A model generated the notes under the pieces. It was not told where the DNA came from. It did not search any database and saw nothing but the letters and a program-made list of their open reading frames with translations. 64,000 nt of DNA from Spinacia oleracea (taxonomy: Eukaryota; Streptophyta; Magnoliopsida; Caryophyllales; Amaranthaceae), in assembly GCF_020520425.1 (NCBI RefSeq), contig NC_079488.1, positions 6,177,747 through 6,241,746 of the forward strand. The letters run 5' to 3'. Of this stretch, positions 11,501 to 23,714 are shown one piece after another. Numbering within the stretch: position 1 is the first letter of the stretch; the number at the start of each line of letters is the position of its first letter. A program made the position numbers and the translations under genes.

Positions 11501-11868
11501 AATAAACTTCGTATATGTTTTTACTTAAACCTTCTAATTGCTTTGGTAATAAATCAATTACACTATGAAATACTTATTTACTTATGGAAATAAAAATTTT
11601 GATTATTTTTAATACTAAATAAAAATAGAAGATGTAAAATATGCATATTATTCTATTTCCAATCGGCTTATGTGAACGTTATGTAAATATGATGCACTAA
11701 GAAAATTACCATTTATAATGAATATTCTGTGAAATATATATAGCATAAATATACGAGTACTACGTAAGTTGTCAGACACTACCTTAAGCTGACACATATC
11801 ATGCAATTTTTTTTTATTATTAATCTTAAAATTGATATATGCTACAGAGTACAAGACACTATGATGTA

Positions 11869-11950
11869 TCTATCTATTTATATATTGTACTAAAAGAGAG
11901 GGTACCTCAATGTGGTGTTGACACATGTCATTTTTAATTTTACTTTTACT
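11869..11950 (+). mobile_element. second Helitron 5' terminus
   Basis: A|TCTATCTATTTATATATTGT then ACTAAAAGAGAG..CAATGTGGTG matches the 5' end at 9870 (TACTAAAAGAGAG..CAATGTGGTG). The start could equally be 11873. It shows that two Helitron 5' ends precede the single 3' end at 16580. Confidence 0.6.
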
Positions 11951-12471
11951 TTTTATTGCTTAATAGCATATCATTTACGGTTTTTTCATAAAATGCCCCT
12001 GAGGTTTGCAAGAATGCACCAAATACCCTCGCGTCTTTCGAATCACATAATACACCCCTATATAAACTTACTTTGCACCAAATACCCTTAGACTTAACGG
12101 CCGTTAGTGCTCCGTTAGTATTATTTTACCTTTATACCCCTTACGCATCCAATATTCTACAGTTAACTTTAAAAAAAAAAAAAAAAAAAAAAACTCTTTT
12201 CTCTTCTCTCCTCTCCTCTCCTGTTCCCATACCCATTGCATCTTCATCTCAAATTCCCATTTTCGTACTTCATCATCTTCATCTCAAATTCCCATTTTCG
12301 TACTTCATCATCTTCTTCACTCCATCTTTCTCACTCCTGCCATTTTCGCTCTGCTTCAAAAATCAAAAATATGTCTCGCCCATTACTAAAAGCTAACCTT
12401 TCCAATTTCCTAATTACCCGATTAACGCAAATTCTAGGGTTCATTGCAATTTGCGATTTCAAAATCAAATT

Positions 12472-12641
12472 ATGGGGTCTATAACTTCTCCCGATGAAAG
12501 CTTACCTTTGGTTGATCAAATTGCGTCCATTAATCCCCCAAAATCTCACTCAAGAGATGTTCATGTACTCAACTTAGCTTTTTTTGCTCGTGTTTTCGGT
12601 ATATGGGTGCTGTTAAAAATTTAGAAAGTACGGCCAACAAT
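12472..12641 (+). pseudogene. captured first-exon fragment of an UNC93-like transporter gene
   Basis: From ATG at 12472 the frame reads MGSITSPDESLPLVDQ.. then RDVHVLNLAFF; after a +1 shift at about 12590-12605 it reads YMGAVKNLESTANN and ends at a clean GT splice donor (12642 GTGAGT). The pattern RDVH(I/V)LxxAF..AY.GAAQNLEST is that of the N-terminus of plant UNC93-like membrane proteins. The frameshift, and the lack of any downstream exons, make it a captured relic. It is preceded by a pyrimidine-rich stretch like a 5' UTR. The family call rests on a short motif from memory. Confidence 0.55.
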
Positions 12642-13379
12642 GTGAGTTGTGGTTTCATTTGGGTGCAAATTTTTAATATCAGTATTCAATTGTTTCAATT
12701 GTGCATAATTTTGAGTGATTGATCGCTTCTATTGTGAACATTTGTAATTATCATTTAAGTAATCGACCATTTGTATTGTGCACAGTTTTTTATTTTTTAC
12801 TGTTTGATAATTTGTTTGGGATCTTTAAGAGTTTAGGTTATATTTTTCTAGTAATTTTAGATTATCATTTGCAAATGAATTGTATAATTAAGAAATTGTT
12901 GAATAATGGTTGTTTTTCCTTGTAGTTTGGGGATTTGAGAGAAAAATTAAAGTTAAAGCATTTATCATTAGGGGAATGTGTTATTAATCTCCTCTGATCC
13001 CTGTTTTGTTTTTGTTTTGTTAGTACTTGGTATTTGGGTATTTGGTATAGTGATTTTGTGTAAAGTTACATTTTATCAAATTCATTTTTTGGCAATTGTT
13101 GGTTGAATGAATGCACCGTGTCGGTCTTGCCGTGTTACTAGTTTTGATTACACTATCATTTAGCGGAGCTTGCTGTAACATATAATCGATTATCCATATC
13201 ATTTTAGTTGTTACATAGAGCACTAGGATTAGATAACAACTTATGTTGGAGAGTGTTACTCTTTTGAAGCTAGATCAGATGAATATCTCGTTAGGTAACT
13301 TATGGAGTGTGTTTATTCTCATTAGATGGATTTGTTATTTCCGGTCACTAGAATGTGCGTTAAGAATGCTCTTGGTTCG

Positions 13380-13581
13380 CATTGTTATCTCGCCTCTCAG
13401 GTGTGTTAATCAGGCAATCTATCTTCTGACAACCGGAGCTCGTGAGAGTGCTTTCAAGAACATTAAGACCATTGTTGAGTGCCTTGCTGATGAACTCATC
13501 AATGGTGCCAGGGGTTCATCCAACACTTATGCTATCAAGAAGAAAGATGAGATTGAAAGAGTCGCCAAGGCCAATCATTGA
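13380..13581 (+). pseudogene. RPS5: captured last exon of 40S ribosomal protein S5 (uS7)
   Basis: The frame reads [20 protein letters not shown], continues through [18 protein letters not shown] and ends [19 protein letters not shown] at 13579-13581. This is the highly conserved C-terminus of plant uS7/RPS5, which normally has LRRVNQ and ends AKANR. The R-to-C change and missing upstream exons show that it is a fragment. Its frame is open back to an ATG at 13243, but that upstream part is not RPS5. It sits inside the Pack-MULE, with the right TIR starting about 250 bp downstream. Confidence 0.88.
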
Positions 13582-14015
13582 GTTAGGGGGTTATGTAGAG
13601 CTTAAGTTTTTTTCTCTTGTTTCTTGAATTTTGGATTATATGGATTTTCTATAAGAATCAAAGTTCTATTATAATTAAGAATCAAAGTTGTACTAGATTT
13701 TCTATAAGCAGCAAGAACATATAGGCTATATTTTAATCAATAAAAGTAGTCATTAGATTCAAATTCTACAGTTTAAAAGCAGTTTGGGTATTTTGTGCAA
13801 CTTCGTTTACAAATAGGTGTATATTGTGCAATAAGTTAAAAAATAGGAGCATTCTGTGAATTATAAACATGACTTAACGGAGGACTAACGGAAGGCTGGT
13901 TTAGGGGTATTTGGTGCAAACTTAGGCAAAAATAGGGGTATATTATGTGATTCGAAAGACGCGAGGGTATTTGGTGCATTATTGCAAACCTCAAGGGCAT
14001 TTCATGAAAAAACCG

Positions 14016-14729
14016 TATCATTTATATTACTTCGAAGTATATAGATAATACAATCTATATTATTGAATATACGGTATAAAATAATATCTATATACTAAAT
14101 TCAAGAAACTATTTAATTTTAAGATGTTATTGACTTCTATTGTCTAACACTAAGATATTATGGAAAATATTAGAGACAGAGTATATGAACAGTACCAAAA
14201 CAATATAATCATTATTTAACATCTTTTATACGATAACTAAAAAGATATTAAACAAAAACTTATGATCAAATTGAAATATATATACTCCGTACTAGATTGT
14301 ATGTTTATTAGGTTGCTCAAAAATTATATTTTCTATGTTCATAAATACTTGCAACGTTTGATATTTTTACACTATTCACATATTCCACTTTGACTATTGT
14401 TGGTGATTTATATGTCAAATGAAACATAGCCATCTGGGCTTTTGTTAGATTCGTCTCCATACTTATTTTTTAAATATCAACTTTTATAATTTTTGCTTGA
14501 ATAGAATTTAAGATATTGACGATCTAAATTGTGCATGGACATCGTGAAAGTGACAAACGATGCGAGTATTTATGAACGGAGGAAGTATATTTTTTATTTT
14601 TTTCTTAACATAAAGTTATGACCAAAATGTATGATTTTATTATTAACATATATATAAATGTACTATAATGTATGTTTTTTTCCAAATGGGTATATATGCA
14701 TGCATGCATTCTATATACATTGCGTAATA
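14016..14729. other. Helitron interior, no gene
   Basis: AT-rich, with no coding feature. GAACGGAGGAAGTATATTT near 14575-14592 resembles the right end of a Stowaway MITE whose left end I could not place with confidence. Confidence 0.4.
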
Positions 14730-14989
14730 CTTCCTCCGTTCCTAAATAGTTGCACCGTTTTGACTTTCACGTTTCCCAACGCATAACTTTGACCATCAAT
14801 ACTTATAATAATTATGTATTAGTAAAAATTATAAAAGTTGATATATTTAAAATATATATTAAAATAAACCTAATAATACTTTATATAATAGTTTTTAATT
14901 TTATTTATTAGTAGAAAATTGAGGTCAAAGAAACACAAGTGAATAGTGTCAAAAGTCAAAACGGTGCAACTATTTAGGAACGGAGGAAG
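14730..14989. mobile_element. Stowaway-type MITE, 260 bp
   Basis: The ends CTTCCTCCGTTCCTAAATAG and its inverse CTATTTAGGAACGGAGGAAG continue inward as TTGCACCGTTTTGAC / GTCAAAACGGTGCAA. The flanking TA is at 14728-14729 and 14990-14991. Non-coding; a long perfect hairpin when single-stranded. Confidence 0.92.
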
Positions 14990-16551
14990 TATAATATTGG
15001 TGAAATTACGATATGACTATTATTCAATCATATGTACTCCGACTTTGTAGTATTTAAAATATGACTATTACAAAATTGTACGTACTCTTACTACGTAGTA
15101 CTTATAATATTATAAGAGTCTCAACTATTATTTTAGAAAATGTATTAAATAGTATTTTCTCTACTTTTTTATTTACAACACTTCCCTAAAACGAAAAAAT
15201 TGCAACGCTTTTCTAAAACTGAAAAGTTGCAACACACTATAAATGCAAAACTATTTTGTATAATTTGACATTTCTACCTCATACTTTACTCTCTTTATTA
15301 ACTATAACCTCTCAAACACCAAATAAAATAACATAACCCATTTTGACTTATACCCTTATATTAAAGAATTTTGATTCTTTTTTCTTAAAGTGTGATAATG
15401 TGTATGTTCCAACTATATAGAAACGGAGGAAGTTATATAAAGAATATCACTACTTTACTCTTTCACAAATATTTTATTCAATATATAGTTCTTATGTCCC
15501 TTTATTTTCCTCATATTCATCTTTGGTGTGTCTGTTTGAGATTAATCCATACATTAAACGAAAAAATTTCCCACTTGCTCTCTCTCTATCTCTTCTCTCA
15601 TGTGACTACTTTATCAACTTATGTTCACATTTTATACTCAATTCTTAATAAACTGAATTTTGGCCATGGCGTAATCAAAAGGGTCGGAGTGAGTTTATTA
15701 GAAAGTTAACTGAAGGTAACATGAATTATTGACCAAATATAGGAATGTCAGATTGTCAAGTGGGGCGGGTTTTGGGGAGATCCTTATGCAACGCCCCGAG
15801 TTGGAAGGGTTGGTGGAAAACTTTAATTTGGTGGGTGATGTGGATAGAAAATGTATCTGCCTCGAGTGACAAGGCAATGATGAATTTTAGATTTAACCCT
15901 CCCACCTCACATACCCTTCATCTAATTGATTATGAATAACATTTTTTACAACTAGCCTACATATTATAACATTTTATTTGTTTATTCAATTACTCTAATA
16001 AGACAACCAATTTGGAAAATACTCTAAATAGGGTTTTAAATTAAATTGAAAACTACCAAAAAAGGGTATATGGTTGGTTTGAGATGAATTTGGATAAATG
16101 GGTGGGTGATGGAGCGGGAATGAATTTTATTTTGTAGGTCGGTAACGTACATATATATCGTCGGTGGCGGGGATAAGGATGATATTTTAATGTGAGTACG
16201 GGTGCGGAGGGACAATCCTCCGCGCCCGCCCTTCCTTGACTAAAAGTCATCTCTAGCGGAGTAATGTACATGATGTGTCTAAGTGATAAGTGATCGAGTA
16301 ATGAGATAAATGCGGGGCGAGTATTATGTGAGTATATTTTGTGTATTAGTTATACAAGCTCTATAGAAATAAAGGGTATATGAGAATTACTTTATGTAAC
16401 ACGGGTAATGAATGAGAATGAAAGTAAAAACTATCCACGATTAATTTTAATTTAGAAGAATATCTACAAGCTTTATTTTGGTTAATTGTCTATGGATATA
16501 GTTTAGATTTCATGTCAATTTAATAGGGAGTATTTTGTGTAGTAGATTGTA
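14990..16551. other. Helitron interior, no gene
   Basis: No coding feature. GAAACGGAGGAAG at 15420-15432 may be the right end of an old Stowaway MITE. The inverted pair GGGTGCGGAGGGACAATCC / TCCGCGCCCGCCC near 16200-16232 is a short GC-rich hairpin. Confidence 0.4.
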
Positions 16552-16554
16552 AAT

Positions 16555-16567
16555 CGTGCATCGCACG
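16555..16567 (+). terminator. Helitron 3' hairpin
   Basis: CGTGC-ATC-GCACG, followed after nine bases by the terminal CTAG. This is the rolling-circle stop signal typical of Helitrons, not a transcription terminator. Confidence 0.85.
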
Positions 16568-16787
16568 GGTGCTATACTAGTTTATATATCTATTTTGACT
16601 ATTAATTGTAATTTAAAAGTTTATACTCTCTTCGGAAAAAGGTTATATGTACACCTACCAGTAATTTGTTGACACATCATCAAACTCACTAAAAATGAGA
16701 ATGAAATACAATAAATATACCATTTCAACCAATAGAAAAGTATGGTGTACAAGATGCTTTGTACACTAGGTGTACATGTAGTAGGAT

Positions 16788-17102
16788 CCCTCCCTCCATC
16801 ACTTAATATTCGTCTCGGTTTGACCGACACAAAATTTAAGGCAAATTGACTTATTAATTTATTAGGTGGTAGTTGATAGTGGAATATTTTTTAGTATAGT
16901 TAGTGGGAAAGTGTCAAATAAAGAGGTGGGGTGGTAGGAGTTGAATTTTTAATGTTTCTTTAGGAAGAATATATGTGGTTCTATAGTTAAATGACAAAAA
17001 GTGATATAATATTAGTAAAAGTATGTCATTTATAGAAACGGTGCGAGTATTAAGGGACGACTTTATAAGGAAAACAGGGCGAGTATTAAGGGGCAGATGG
17101 AG
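16788..17102. mobile_element. Stowaway-type MITE, about 315 bp, imperfect ends
   Basis: The left CTCCCTCCATCACTTAATA..CGTC and right GTATTAAGGGGCAGATGGAG form an inverted repeat, with an inner repeated GTGCGAGTATTAAGGGACGA. TA follows on the right (17103-17104), but the left TA is not clear, so the left end is approximate. Belongs to the 'cttaatactcg' subfamily also seen at 39453-39780. Confidence 0.6.
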
Positions 17103-17120
17103 TATTTAAGGAAAAATATA

Positions 17121-17631
17121 CTCCCTCTGTTCTTGAATGTTAGGCTGCGTTCTATTCACCTGATTTTCACTTATTTTTCTTGAACTTATCTTATTTGAAC
17201 TTAACTGAACTTATCTCAACTTATTAGAACTTATCAAAATTTATTTTAGTTATAAATTTTACTTGGGTCAACCCGGCCTTGTTTTTTCTGAAAATATCTT
17301 ATCTGAACTTATCTGAACTTAACTGAACTTATTTTTCCTGAAATAAGTGGAATAAGTTGAACTGAACATGGCCTTACTCTTTTTTTTCTTATTGGATTTT
17401 TTTTATTAGTCCCTTTTGAAATATTTCATTATTTATCCAACATTTCTATTCTCATTATACCCTCATAAATATCTACATAGCCACTCGTTTATTCCCAAGT
17501 AGATTTTTTTTCCACATAAAACCCCTTAATTATTTCTCTCCTCTACCCATGTGTGTTAGATGATGTGACAAGTATACTTATATTGGATTGTCTAGATTCA
17601 AAAAAGGATTAACATTCAAGAATGGAGAGAG
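17121..17631. mobile_element. Stowaway-type MITE split by a Tourist MITE
   Basis: The ends CTCCCTCTGTTCTTGAATGT and its inverse ACATTCAAGAATGGAGAGAG have TA on both sides (17119-17120, 17632-17633). A 231-bp Tourist MITE sits just 22 bp inside the left end, so the Stowaway is ~277 bp without it. Confidence 0.85.
17143..17373. mobile_element. Tourist-like MITE, 231 bp, nested
   Basis: Starts GGCTGCGTTCTATTCACC and ends as the inverse of GGCCATGTTCAGTTCAAC, with a TTA duplication (17140-17142, 17374-17376). Same family as 4469-4655, and carries the same CTGAACTTAT-type internal repeats. Confidence 0.85.
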
Positions 17632-17869
17632 TAATCATGTGGGTTCTTCTTATAATTGTTGCCTTGTATAGATTTATAATATAGAAGTATTTTTTAACCT
17701 TTTTTTTTATATAAAAGTATTTTTTAACCTATTGATAATTAAAGATATTAATGATTGAAATATTACATTGTCAAACGTGATAAAAGAATTATGCCAACTA
17801 AAAAAGAAGAAAGAAGTATATCCTTCTCAAATCATTTGCGACATTTTTCATACAAAATATCTATCTATT
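17632..17869. other. AT-rich spacer
   Basis: Nothing recognisable between the MITE and the outer Helitron. Confidence 0.4.
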
Positions 17870-18261
17870 ACTTTATACTAAAACAGACACCAAGAATGAC
17901 ACATGTCACTTCCTGATGTATTTTTTTCCCGCCAAAATCCTATTTCCTAAAATATAATCTACTTCACTTTTTTAATTTTTTTCTATTATGTTTTATAAAC
18001 GGTTTATGCGTGAAAAAAAATATTGGACTATAAAATATGACAATAATAGACACCACATAATAATAGTTTGCTTAAAATTATTTTGGAATTATTTTAGTCA
18101 AGTCCGTATATCAATAATGTAAATATATACTCAATATTTTAATTAAATGAGCATAATAAACGTATAAAATATGAAGTACGTAATACATAGTAGGACGAAA
18201 TTTTCATATTAGACGATTAAATAAGTATGCTCAAAATTATTAATTATACTAGTATAGGACC

Positions 18262-18274
18262 CGTGCCATGCACG
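18262..18274 (-). terminator. large Helitron 3' hairpin
   Basis: CGTGC-ATG-GCACG on the minus strand, nine bases before CTAG. This is the rolling-circle termination structure. Confidence 0.85.
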
Positions 18275-18719
18275 ATTATCCAAAATTATTGATATGTTAT
18301 AAATATAATTTTTTTAAAATAATTCGTATCCATCTATTATGTACCACTAATATTCCGTTTTTCAAATACTTCGTATAATTATTATTTCCATTATTCTTAC
18401 GGTGCATAAGTGAACAATCTATCTACTAATAATATGCATATATACGCGGTGTAGTCCCCTGTCTGTCTGCCCTCCCCACTTTTTTTTTTAACAAAATAAA
18501 AGAAAAATAATATGAATATATACATGAATAAGAAACAATTTTAAATTTTTATATTAAACATGGATATACAGTTTGGCAAAGAAAAAAGACATATTTTTTT
18601 TGTAAAAAGACGTTACACTTATAATATTAAGATAATATTATAATCTCGTAAGGTACTAAGACAATATTCTTGAACATGGTAATTTGAATAGGCGTTAAAC
18701 CATAAAAAAAAAAAAATTG

Positions 18720-19010
18720 AGAAGCAATTTGCTCCTTTGTTCCACCGCCTAAAACTTATTCATGCCACAAAACACACCAGATCGATTGAAGCCAAACCAA
18801 GAACAAATTAAATTACGCCTAAATTTGTAGGTTTGCAAGATTTCTTTCACACCTTCCAAAATTTAGATCAAGAGTTTACAAAACTGTTTTGGTAATCCAA
18901 TCAAAAACTCCAAATAAATCTTTCACATTTTGTTCAATTTTGAAGTTGATTCCGTGTATTGCGTTGAAATCGTTCACCATCTGCGTCGTTCTTCCTCCTA
19001 ATGTCTTCCA
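18720..19010 (+). pseudogene. captured 5'-exon-like sequence, unidentified
   Basis: Balanced composition, ending at a good splice donor (TCTTCCAG|GTTAG at about 19012). It resembles a transcribed leader or first exon of a host gene taken up by the Helitron. I do not recognise a protein. An open frame on the other strand (18876-19253) has no family resemblance and is probably chance. Confidence 0.3.
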
Positions 19011-19262
19011 GGTTAGTATAATACAATTTTGGTTGAATTCTGAATTTTGAGAATTGAAATATACGAATGTCTTTGAAAATAGTTTGATCGAAAAAAGTTC
19101 ATGAATATATTCTGGATCTTTGAAAATATATTGATAGAATAGTCTTATTAATTGTTTTATTTCATTTGGATCAATTCCCACTTGATTTCGACCTTTCTGG
19201 CATTCAGATTTGTTCCTAATACAAAGGTGGTGACACAAGCGGTTATCGGTCATCTTATTGGA

Positions 19263-21290
19263 AGAATCGGGTCATGTCAATTGTTCCGATTGAAACGCCG
19301 GTGGTGACACCAACGGCGGTGTAGGTGGGCGAGGTGATTGGGAAGACGCTGCCGGTAAATGGCGGAGGTGGCTGATCGGGTGAGGAAGAGTTGGCCGAAT
19401 AGTCATGGCTGCCCTGTTGTTTTTGATTCTGATGAAAATGTGCAGGTAACTGATAATATCACCCTGCAAGTACCTTGGAAGGTCATTTTGATGAAAATGT
19501 GTTGTTGTTGATTCTAATATCAGCTTTTCGTATTTTCTGATTTTCTTGAAAGTAATTGCTAATTAACCTGGATTCCTGTATAGCATGATTATCTGTATCA
19601 TTAGCCTAGTACCCAAGTTTGTGACTCAAATTACGTCCTGTTGGTTTAGGGGTTTAAATTAATGGTTTGTTTAGCATGAGAAACTATAATTAAAGGGGAC
19701 TGTAGTGAAGCTTGAGTGTCAATACTCTGGGGTGTAAAATGTGTAGGGGGTGATTGGTTCTCAAGAGAGATGCCAAAACTGAGCATGACTTTGAAGAAGC
19801 TGAAGGTGATTGTGTCAACTGAAAAGTACTTGGATGCTATTTTCAGTTGCCCAAGCCTCAAGTTTGATCGACTCCATACATTCCGCTGTGAGTGGAAATC
19901 TAGCATGGCCCTTATGTGTAAATCGTGTTTTCTCTCACAACCAATACCTAAATAAGTTGGTCTTGGTCGGGAAAATACGTTTACAGAACCCGAATCTCAT
20001 AACATAGTTCATTTGATTCTTCAACTATGTGAGTGTCTGGTATCAACGTAGCTTATAGAAAATTGCATCCTGCTCAAGAATATGTTTAATGACACAAAGT
20101 ATTTTCTCTATCAAAAAATTGAGGCATAGTTTGTGTGAAATGTTTACCTTTATGTAGTTTGTGATGTTTGTGTATTGTTGTTAATGATGCCCTGTTTACA
20201 TCATTCACCATTTTGAATTTAGAAGTGAAGGAAGAACAATGTATATTTAAGTCTGAGATCAATACTGAATAGCTCACTTATTATTTTACATTCTGGAATA
20301 ATTTTGGATACATTCTGGAAAATTTTATAACATTATATTTCTGAAATAATTTTGGATACATTCTGGAAAATTGAGATACGTTTTTTAGGTGTGTAATTAT
20401 TGCTTATTTGAAAAGAACCTAAGGCTAAAGTATAACTTCACATCAGCTCTTGATATACTATATCAGCAAGAAGTCCTGTCTAAATTGAATATTCTCTTTC
20501 ATTGCTCATTATACGGAGTAGATGATGGATATTCATTTAATCTTAAATTTCAAAAGAAAAATTCCTTTTATTTGGAAGGGGGAGGGGACTCTGTATTACA
20601 TTTTGTAATAATTACTCGTATATGTATTATAGTGGGAGATCTCTGGCCTATATGGCTGGAGCATAGCCACTGCTTCAATGTGAGGGAGACATATCTATCT
20701 TTACACAATTGCAATTTGCATGCCCAAATTGAATTTCTACTACAGAATTAAGTTCACTTGAAACCTTTGCTACATTTATTGATGGAAGATTCTACTCCTG
20801 TTTCTGTAGCTAACTATAATGTTGATGTTGTAGGCAGCTGATGAATGTACATCTGTTCTTGAGCTTGATCATAATCACACTGGAGCCCTAATGTTGCGCG
20901 CTCAAACTTTGGTTACTCTTAAGGAGTATCAGTCAGCACTTTTTTGTTGTCGTTCATTTAACTTTTAGGTTCAGCGAGATCTCCAAGGTGGTTATTCATC
21001 TTCCTATGTCTATATAGAAATAGAGTTTTGATAAGGTATTTGAGGCAGTAATTCATTTGATCTCGCATCCTAATCTAGCGTGTTACCGATGCTTCTAAGT
21101 TTAAGCTCATCAGCTTGTTTACTGTTGCAGTTGGCATGGATGTCTAACAGGTATTTAAATTAAACCATTTAATTCTGCCCATTTATTGTATACAGAAACT
21201 TTTAATTGAAGCCAGAAGGAATCTTGGGGAGGTCTTGTCAGCATTCGAATTCTTGGATAGCTATAACAATGAATATGGTAAGATTTTTCT
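19263..21290 (+). pseudogene. captured fragments of a TPR-like gene
   Basis: Exon-like pieces lie on the plus strand between AT-rich introns. At about 20835-20945 the frame reads AADECTSVLELDHNHTGALM then LRAQTLVTLKEYQSALF, a tetratricopeptide-type helix pair (A..L.LD..H.GAL..RA..L..L..Y..A). At 21198-21278 it reads LIEARRNLGEVLSAFEFLDS. The first piece near 19263 starts ATG but has in-frame stops. The remaining exons are missing, so this is a relic. I cannot name the parent gene; homology search of these two peptides would settle it. Confidence 0.45.
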
Positions 21291-22047
21291 TCAATAGATG
21301 TGAACTTATTGAGCTGCATTTTGTGTCCTTCTTGCAAATTCACTTACAAATGCTTGGTGTCGAAATTTGTTTTTGAACCTTTGTTCAACTTTGGGTGTCT
21401 GGCACTCTGGCTGTACGTGTTAAACGAATGCAAGACGTGTTAAACGATCTTTGTGTCTAGTATACATCAATGACGGGGGTTCTTCACATATTTCTGTAAG
21501 TTATCTGATTTTATTTTTCAATCTAGAGACCAATCTGATTTAAGTTTGAGCATGCATGCATTAATCTTACAGTTTAATCGTGAAAAAGACCAACTGAAAT
21601 TAATTAAGGTACGCTATCAATCATGTGAGTTTCAGTTACTGTGTTTCAACTAAAAAATAAAGCATAATAAAGATAGAAAAACAATTGAAGGTACACAAAG
21701 AATTACTATAATTGTCCACTTTGCCTCCTGGATTTTCTTGTCTTATAATATATCTGCAATTAGGAGGACGGAGTATCAATTAACATTTATCAAATTAATT
21801 AGTCACTAATATATTAGCCAAGGACAGAAACTTGAAACAAAGATATTTCAGCTTATTTGACTTGGTAGTGAGGTTTCATGAAACCAGAAAAGAAAGGATA
21901 ATGACCTACAGTACCTGGATCTGGAACTGGAGCACCGGGAGAAGCTGAAATCAGAGGGAAATCCATTAGGACAGAGTATATTCCATTAAAACTGTGTATC
22001 TAAAAATATTTAGTTATTTTAGTATAAGAATTAGTCGAATTACCTCA

Positions 22048-23714
22048 TTACGCTAAATTCTGGAACACTTCTTTGTATACTACATTTTGGGTAGTATTAT
22101 ATGTCTGGCCATCCTTATCACAAATCAACACCTTCAATCCACTTTTCCTTGTAACTCTTGAGATTGCGACGTAAAGTTGACCATGGCTAAATACTGGCCT
22201 TGGAAGATATAGACCAACGTGTGAGAGAGACTGCCCTTGACTTTTGTTAATCTTCATAGCAAAACAAACAACCAATGGATATTGTTTTCGTTGAAACTTG
22301 AAAGGAAATTTTATGTCCGATGGGGTTAAGAGCAGGCGAGGAACAAACACTTTCATACCAATGTTGTTTCCCGATATAATTTTAGCCTCGATTATGTGGT
22401 TACCCAACTGAGTAATTACTAATCTTGTGCCATTGCATAGACCATTAGGTTGGTCTATATTCCTAAGTAGCATAACTGGGACACCAACCTTCAGTTTTAG
22501 GGTATGATTTGGCAGACCGGAACTTTTGATGCTGTTCAAAAAATCTGTTGTATATAACTCTTGATTTCCTCTTATATTTCTATTTGATGCGCAAATACTA
22601 TCTGAGCTAAGATATATTTTTTCCTTGCCTGGAATCATGGACAGTAAATGCTCATTAACCACATGCACACACTCATTTGTTGGAGCAAGAATAACTCTCT
22701 CTTGAAAGTAATTTGGGTTATCCAAGTTCTCTAACATGAAAGGATACACACTATCCACAATAGATGCAATGGGACTTATTCCTCCATCTTTGATCAGTAT
22801 ATCTTCAGGAATCTGTATGTTTGCTTCCCCATCATTAGGGTCTCCTTCTTTACCATCTCCTACTCTTAATATCCACTCTGAAAATTCTTTGATCTCATTC
22901 AAATTTGAATCCGAACTTCCTGCTTGAAGTCTCATATAACGTGTCAAAGAAAGTACACGACAAAAGTCCCACAAGTATGAAGAGTTAATAGCTGAATAAA
23001 CAATATCTTGTTTGCTTCCCTTTGGAATAACCGGTAAAATCTGTTGAAAATCTCCTCCAAAAACAACTACCTTGCCACCGAATGGTTGCTCCATACTTTT
23101 TGGATTACTAAATCGCATAATGTCCCTTAAACTTCTATCCAAAGCCTCAACACAAAACCTGTGAACCATTGGGGCTTCATCCCAAATAATAAGTTTTGCC
23201 TTAATCAAAAGGTCTGCTAACGGTGCTCTCTGCTTGATTTCACAAGTGGTATCTTCATTTACATTTATAGGAATTGCAAATCTAGAATGAGCGGTCCTTC
23301 CGCCTGGTAGTAGTAGAGAAGCGATCCCACTTGATGCAACATTAAGTACAATTTCCCCTTTACATCGAATAGCGGCAGAAAGTGTTTTCCACATGAAGGT
23401 TTTTCCTGTGCCACCATACCCATAAAGAAAGAAAACACCTCCTTTATCTCCAGCAAGAGCACCAATTATTTCATCATAAACGCCTTTTTGTTCATCCGTA
23501 AGACATGAAAGTAATCTTTTGTGCTCTATTTCCATGGATATTTTGTCATAAGAAAGTTCTTCATGAATAAGTTTGTTCAACCCATCTGAAATCAAATCCC
23601 GATCTGGTAGTGGCATCGGAGGAAATTGTGAAAGACTTCGTCCATTACTCTGTAGTAAATTCTCTATGTATGCCAAAGTGTGGTTTTTCAGTCGCTCTTC
23701 ACTTAACGTCAAGT
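22048..23714 (-). CDS. Helitron PIF1-like helicase exon (C-terminal part of RepHel)
   Basis: One intact frame of about 555 residues. It starts at a splice acceptor (TTATTGTAG|ACTTGACG at 23715); an upstream in-frame ATG at 23736 lies in the intron and is not a convincing start. Motifs in order (numbered from that ATG): Walker A GYGGTGKT at about 106-113, Walker B LIIWDEAPM at 182-190, GGDFQQILPVIP at 227-238, then the SF1B C-terminal motifs KINKSQGQS and YVAISRV near the end. This is the PIF1-family 5'-3' DNA helicase that unwinds the donor strand in rolling-circle transposition. Length and motifs match plant Helitron helicases, and no lesion is visible in this part, in contrast to the Rep part. 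Confidence 0.93.

Larger units (their letters stand above)
11978..14015. mobile_element. Pack-MULE, 2.04 kb, with captured gene pieces
   Basis: A perfect 9-bp TSD TATCATTTA lies at 11969-11977 and 14016-14024. The long terminal inverted repeats (about 150-190 bp each) start CGGTTTTTTCAT and include CCTCGCGTCTTTCGAATCAC and the reverse match GTGATTCGAAAGACGCGAGG. 9-bp TSDs with long TIRs are the signature of Mutator-like elements. No transposase is present. The interior holds exon pieces of two host genes, which makes this a Pack-MULE. Confidence 0.9.
9870..16580 (+). mobile_element. non-autonomous Helitron candidate, 6.7 kb
   Basis: The 5' end reads A|TCTATATATTATACTAAAAG, the same type of terminus as the two Helitrons at 17.9-37.1 kb. 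The 3' end has the hairpin CGTGC-ATC-GCACG (16555-16567), nine bases, then CTAG|T at 16577-16580, the classic Helitron 3' end inserted between A and T. It encodes no Rep or helicase. A second candidate 5' end near 11869 means the true element could be 11869-16580, with the first 2 kb a separate truncated copy. It carries a 296-bp satellite, a Pack-MULE and a Stowaway MITE. Confidence 0.6.

Noticed and set aside
15148..15433. Another Stowaway MITE ending GAAACGGAGGAAG
   Set aside because: A matching left end with TA could not be placed convincingly.
18876..19253. 125-residue minus-strand frame near the 3' end of the large Helitron
   Set aside because: No motif, no suitable context, and the plus strand has a better exon/donor signal; probably chance.
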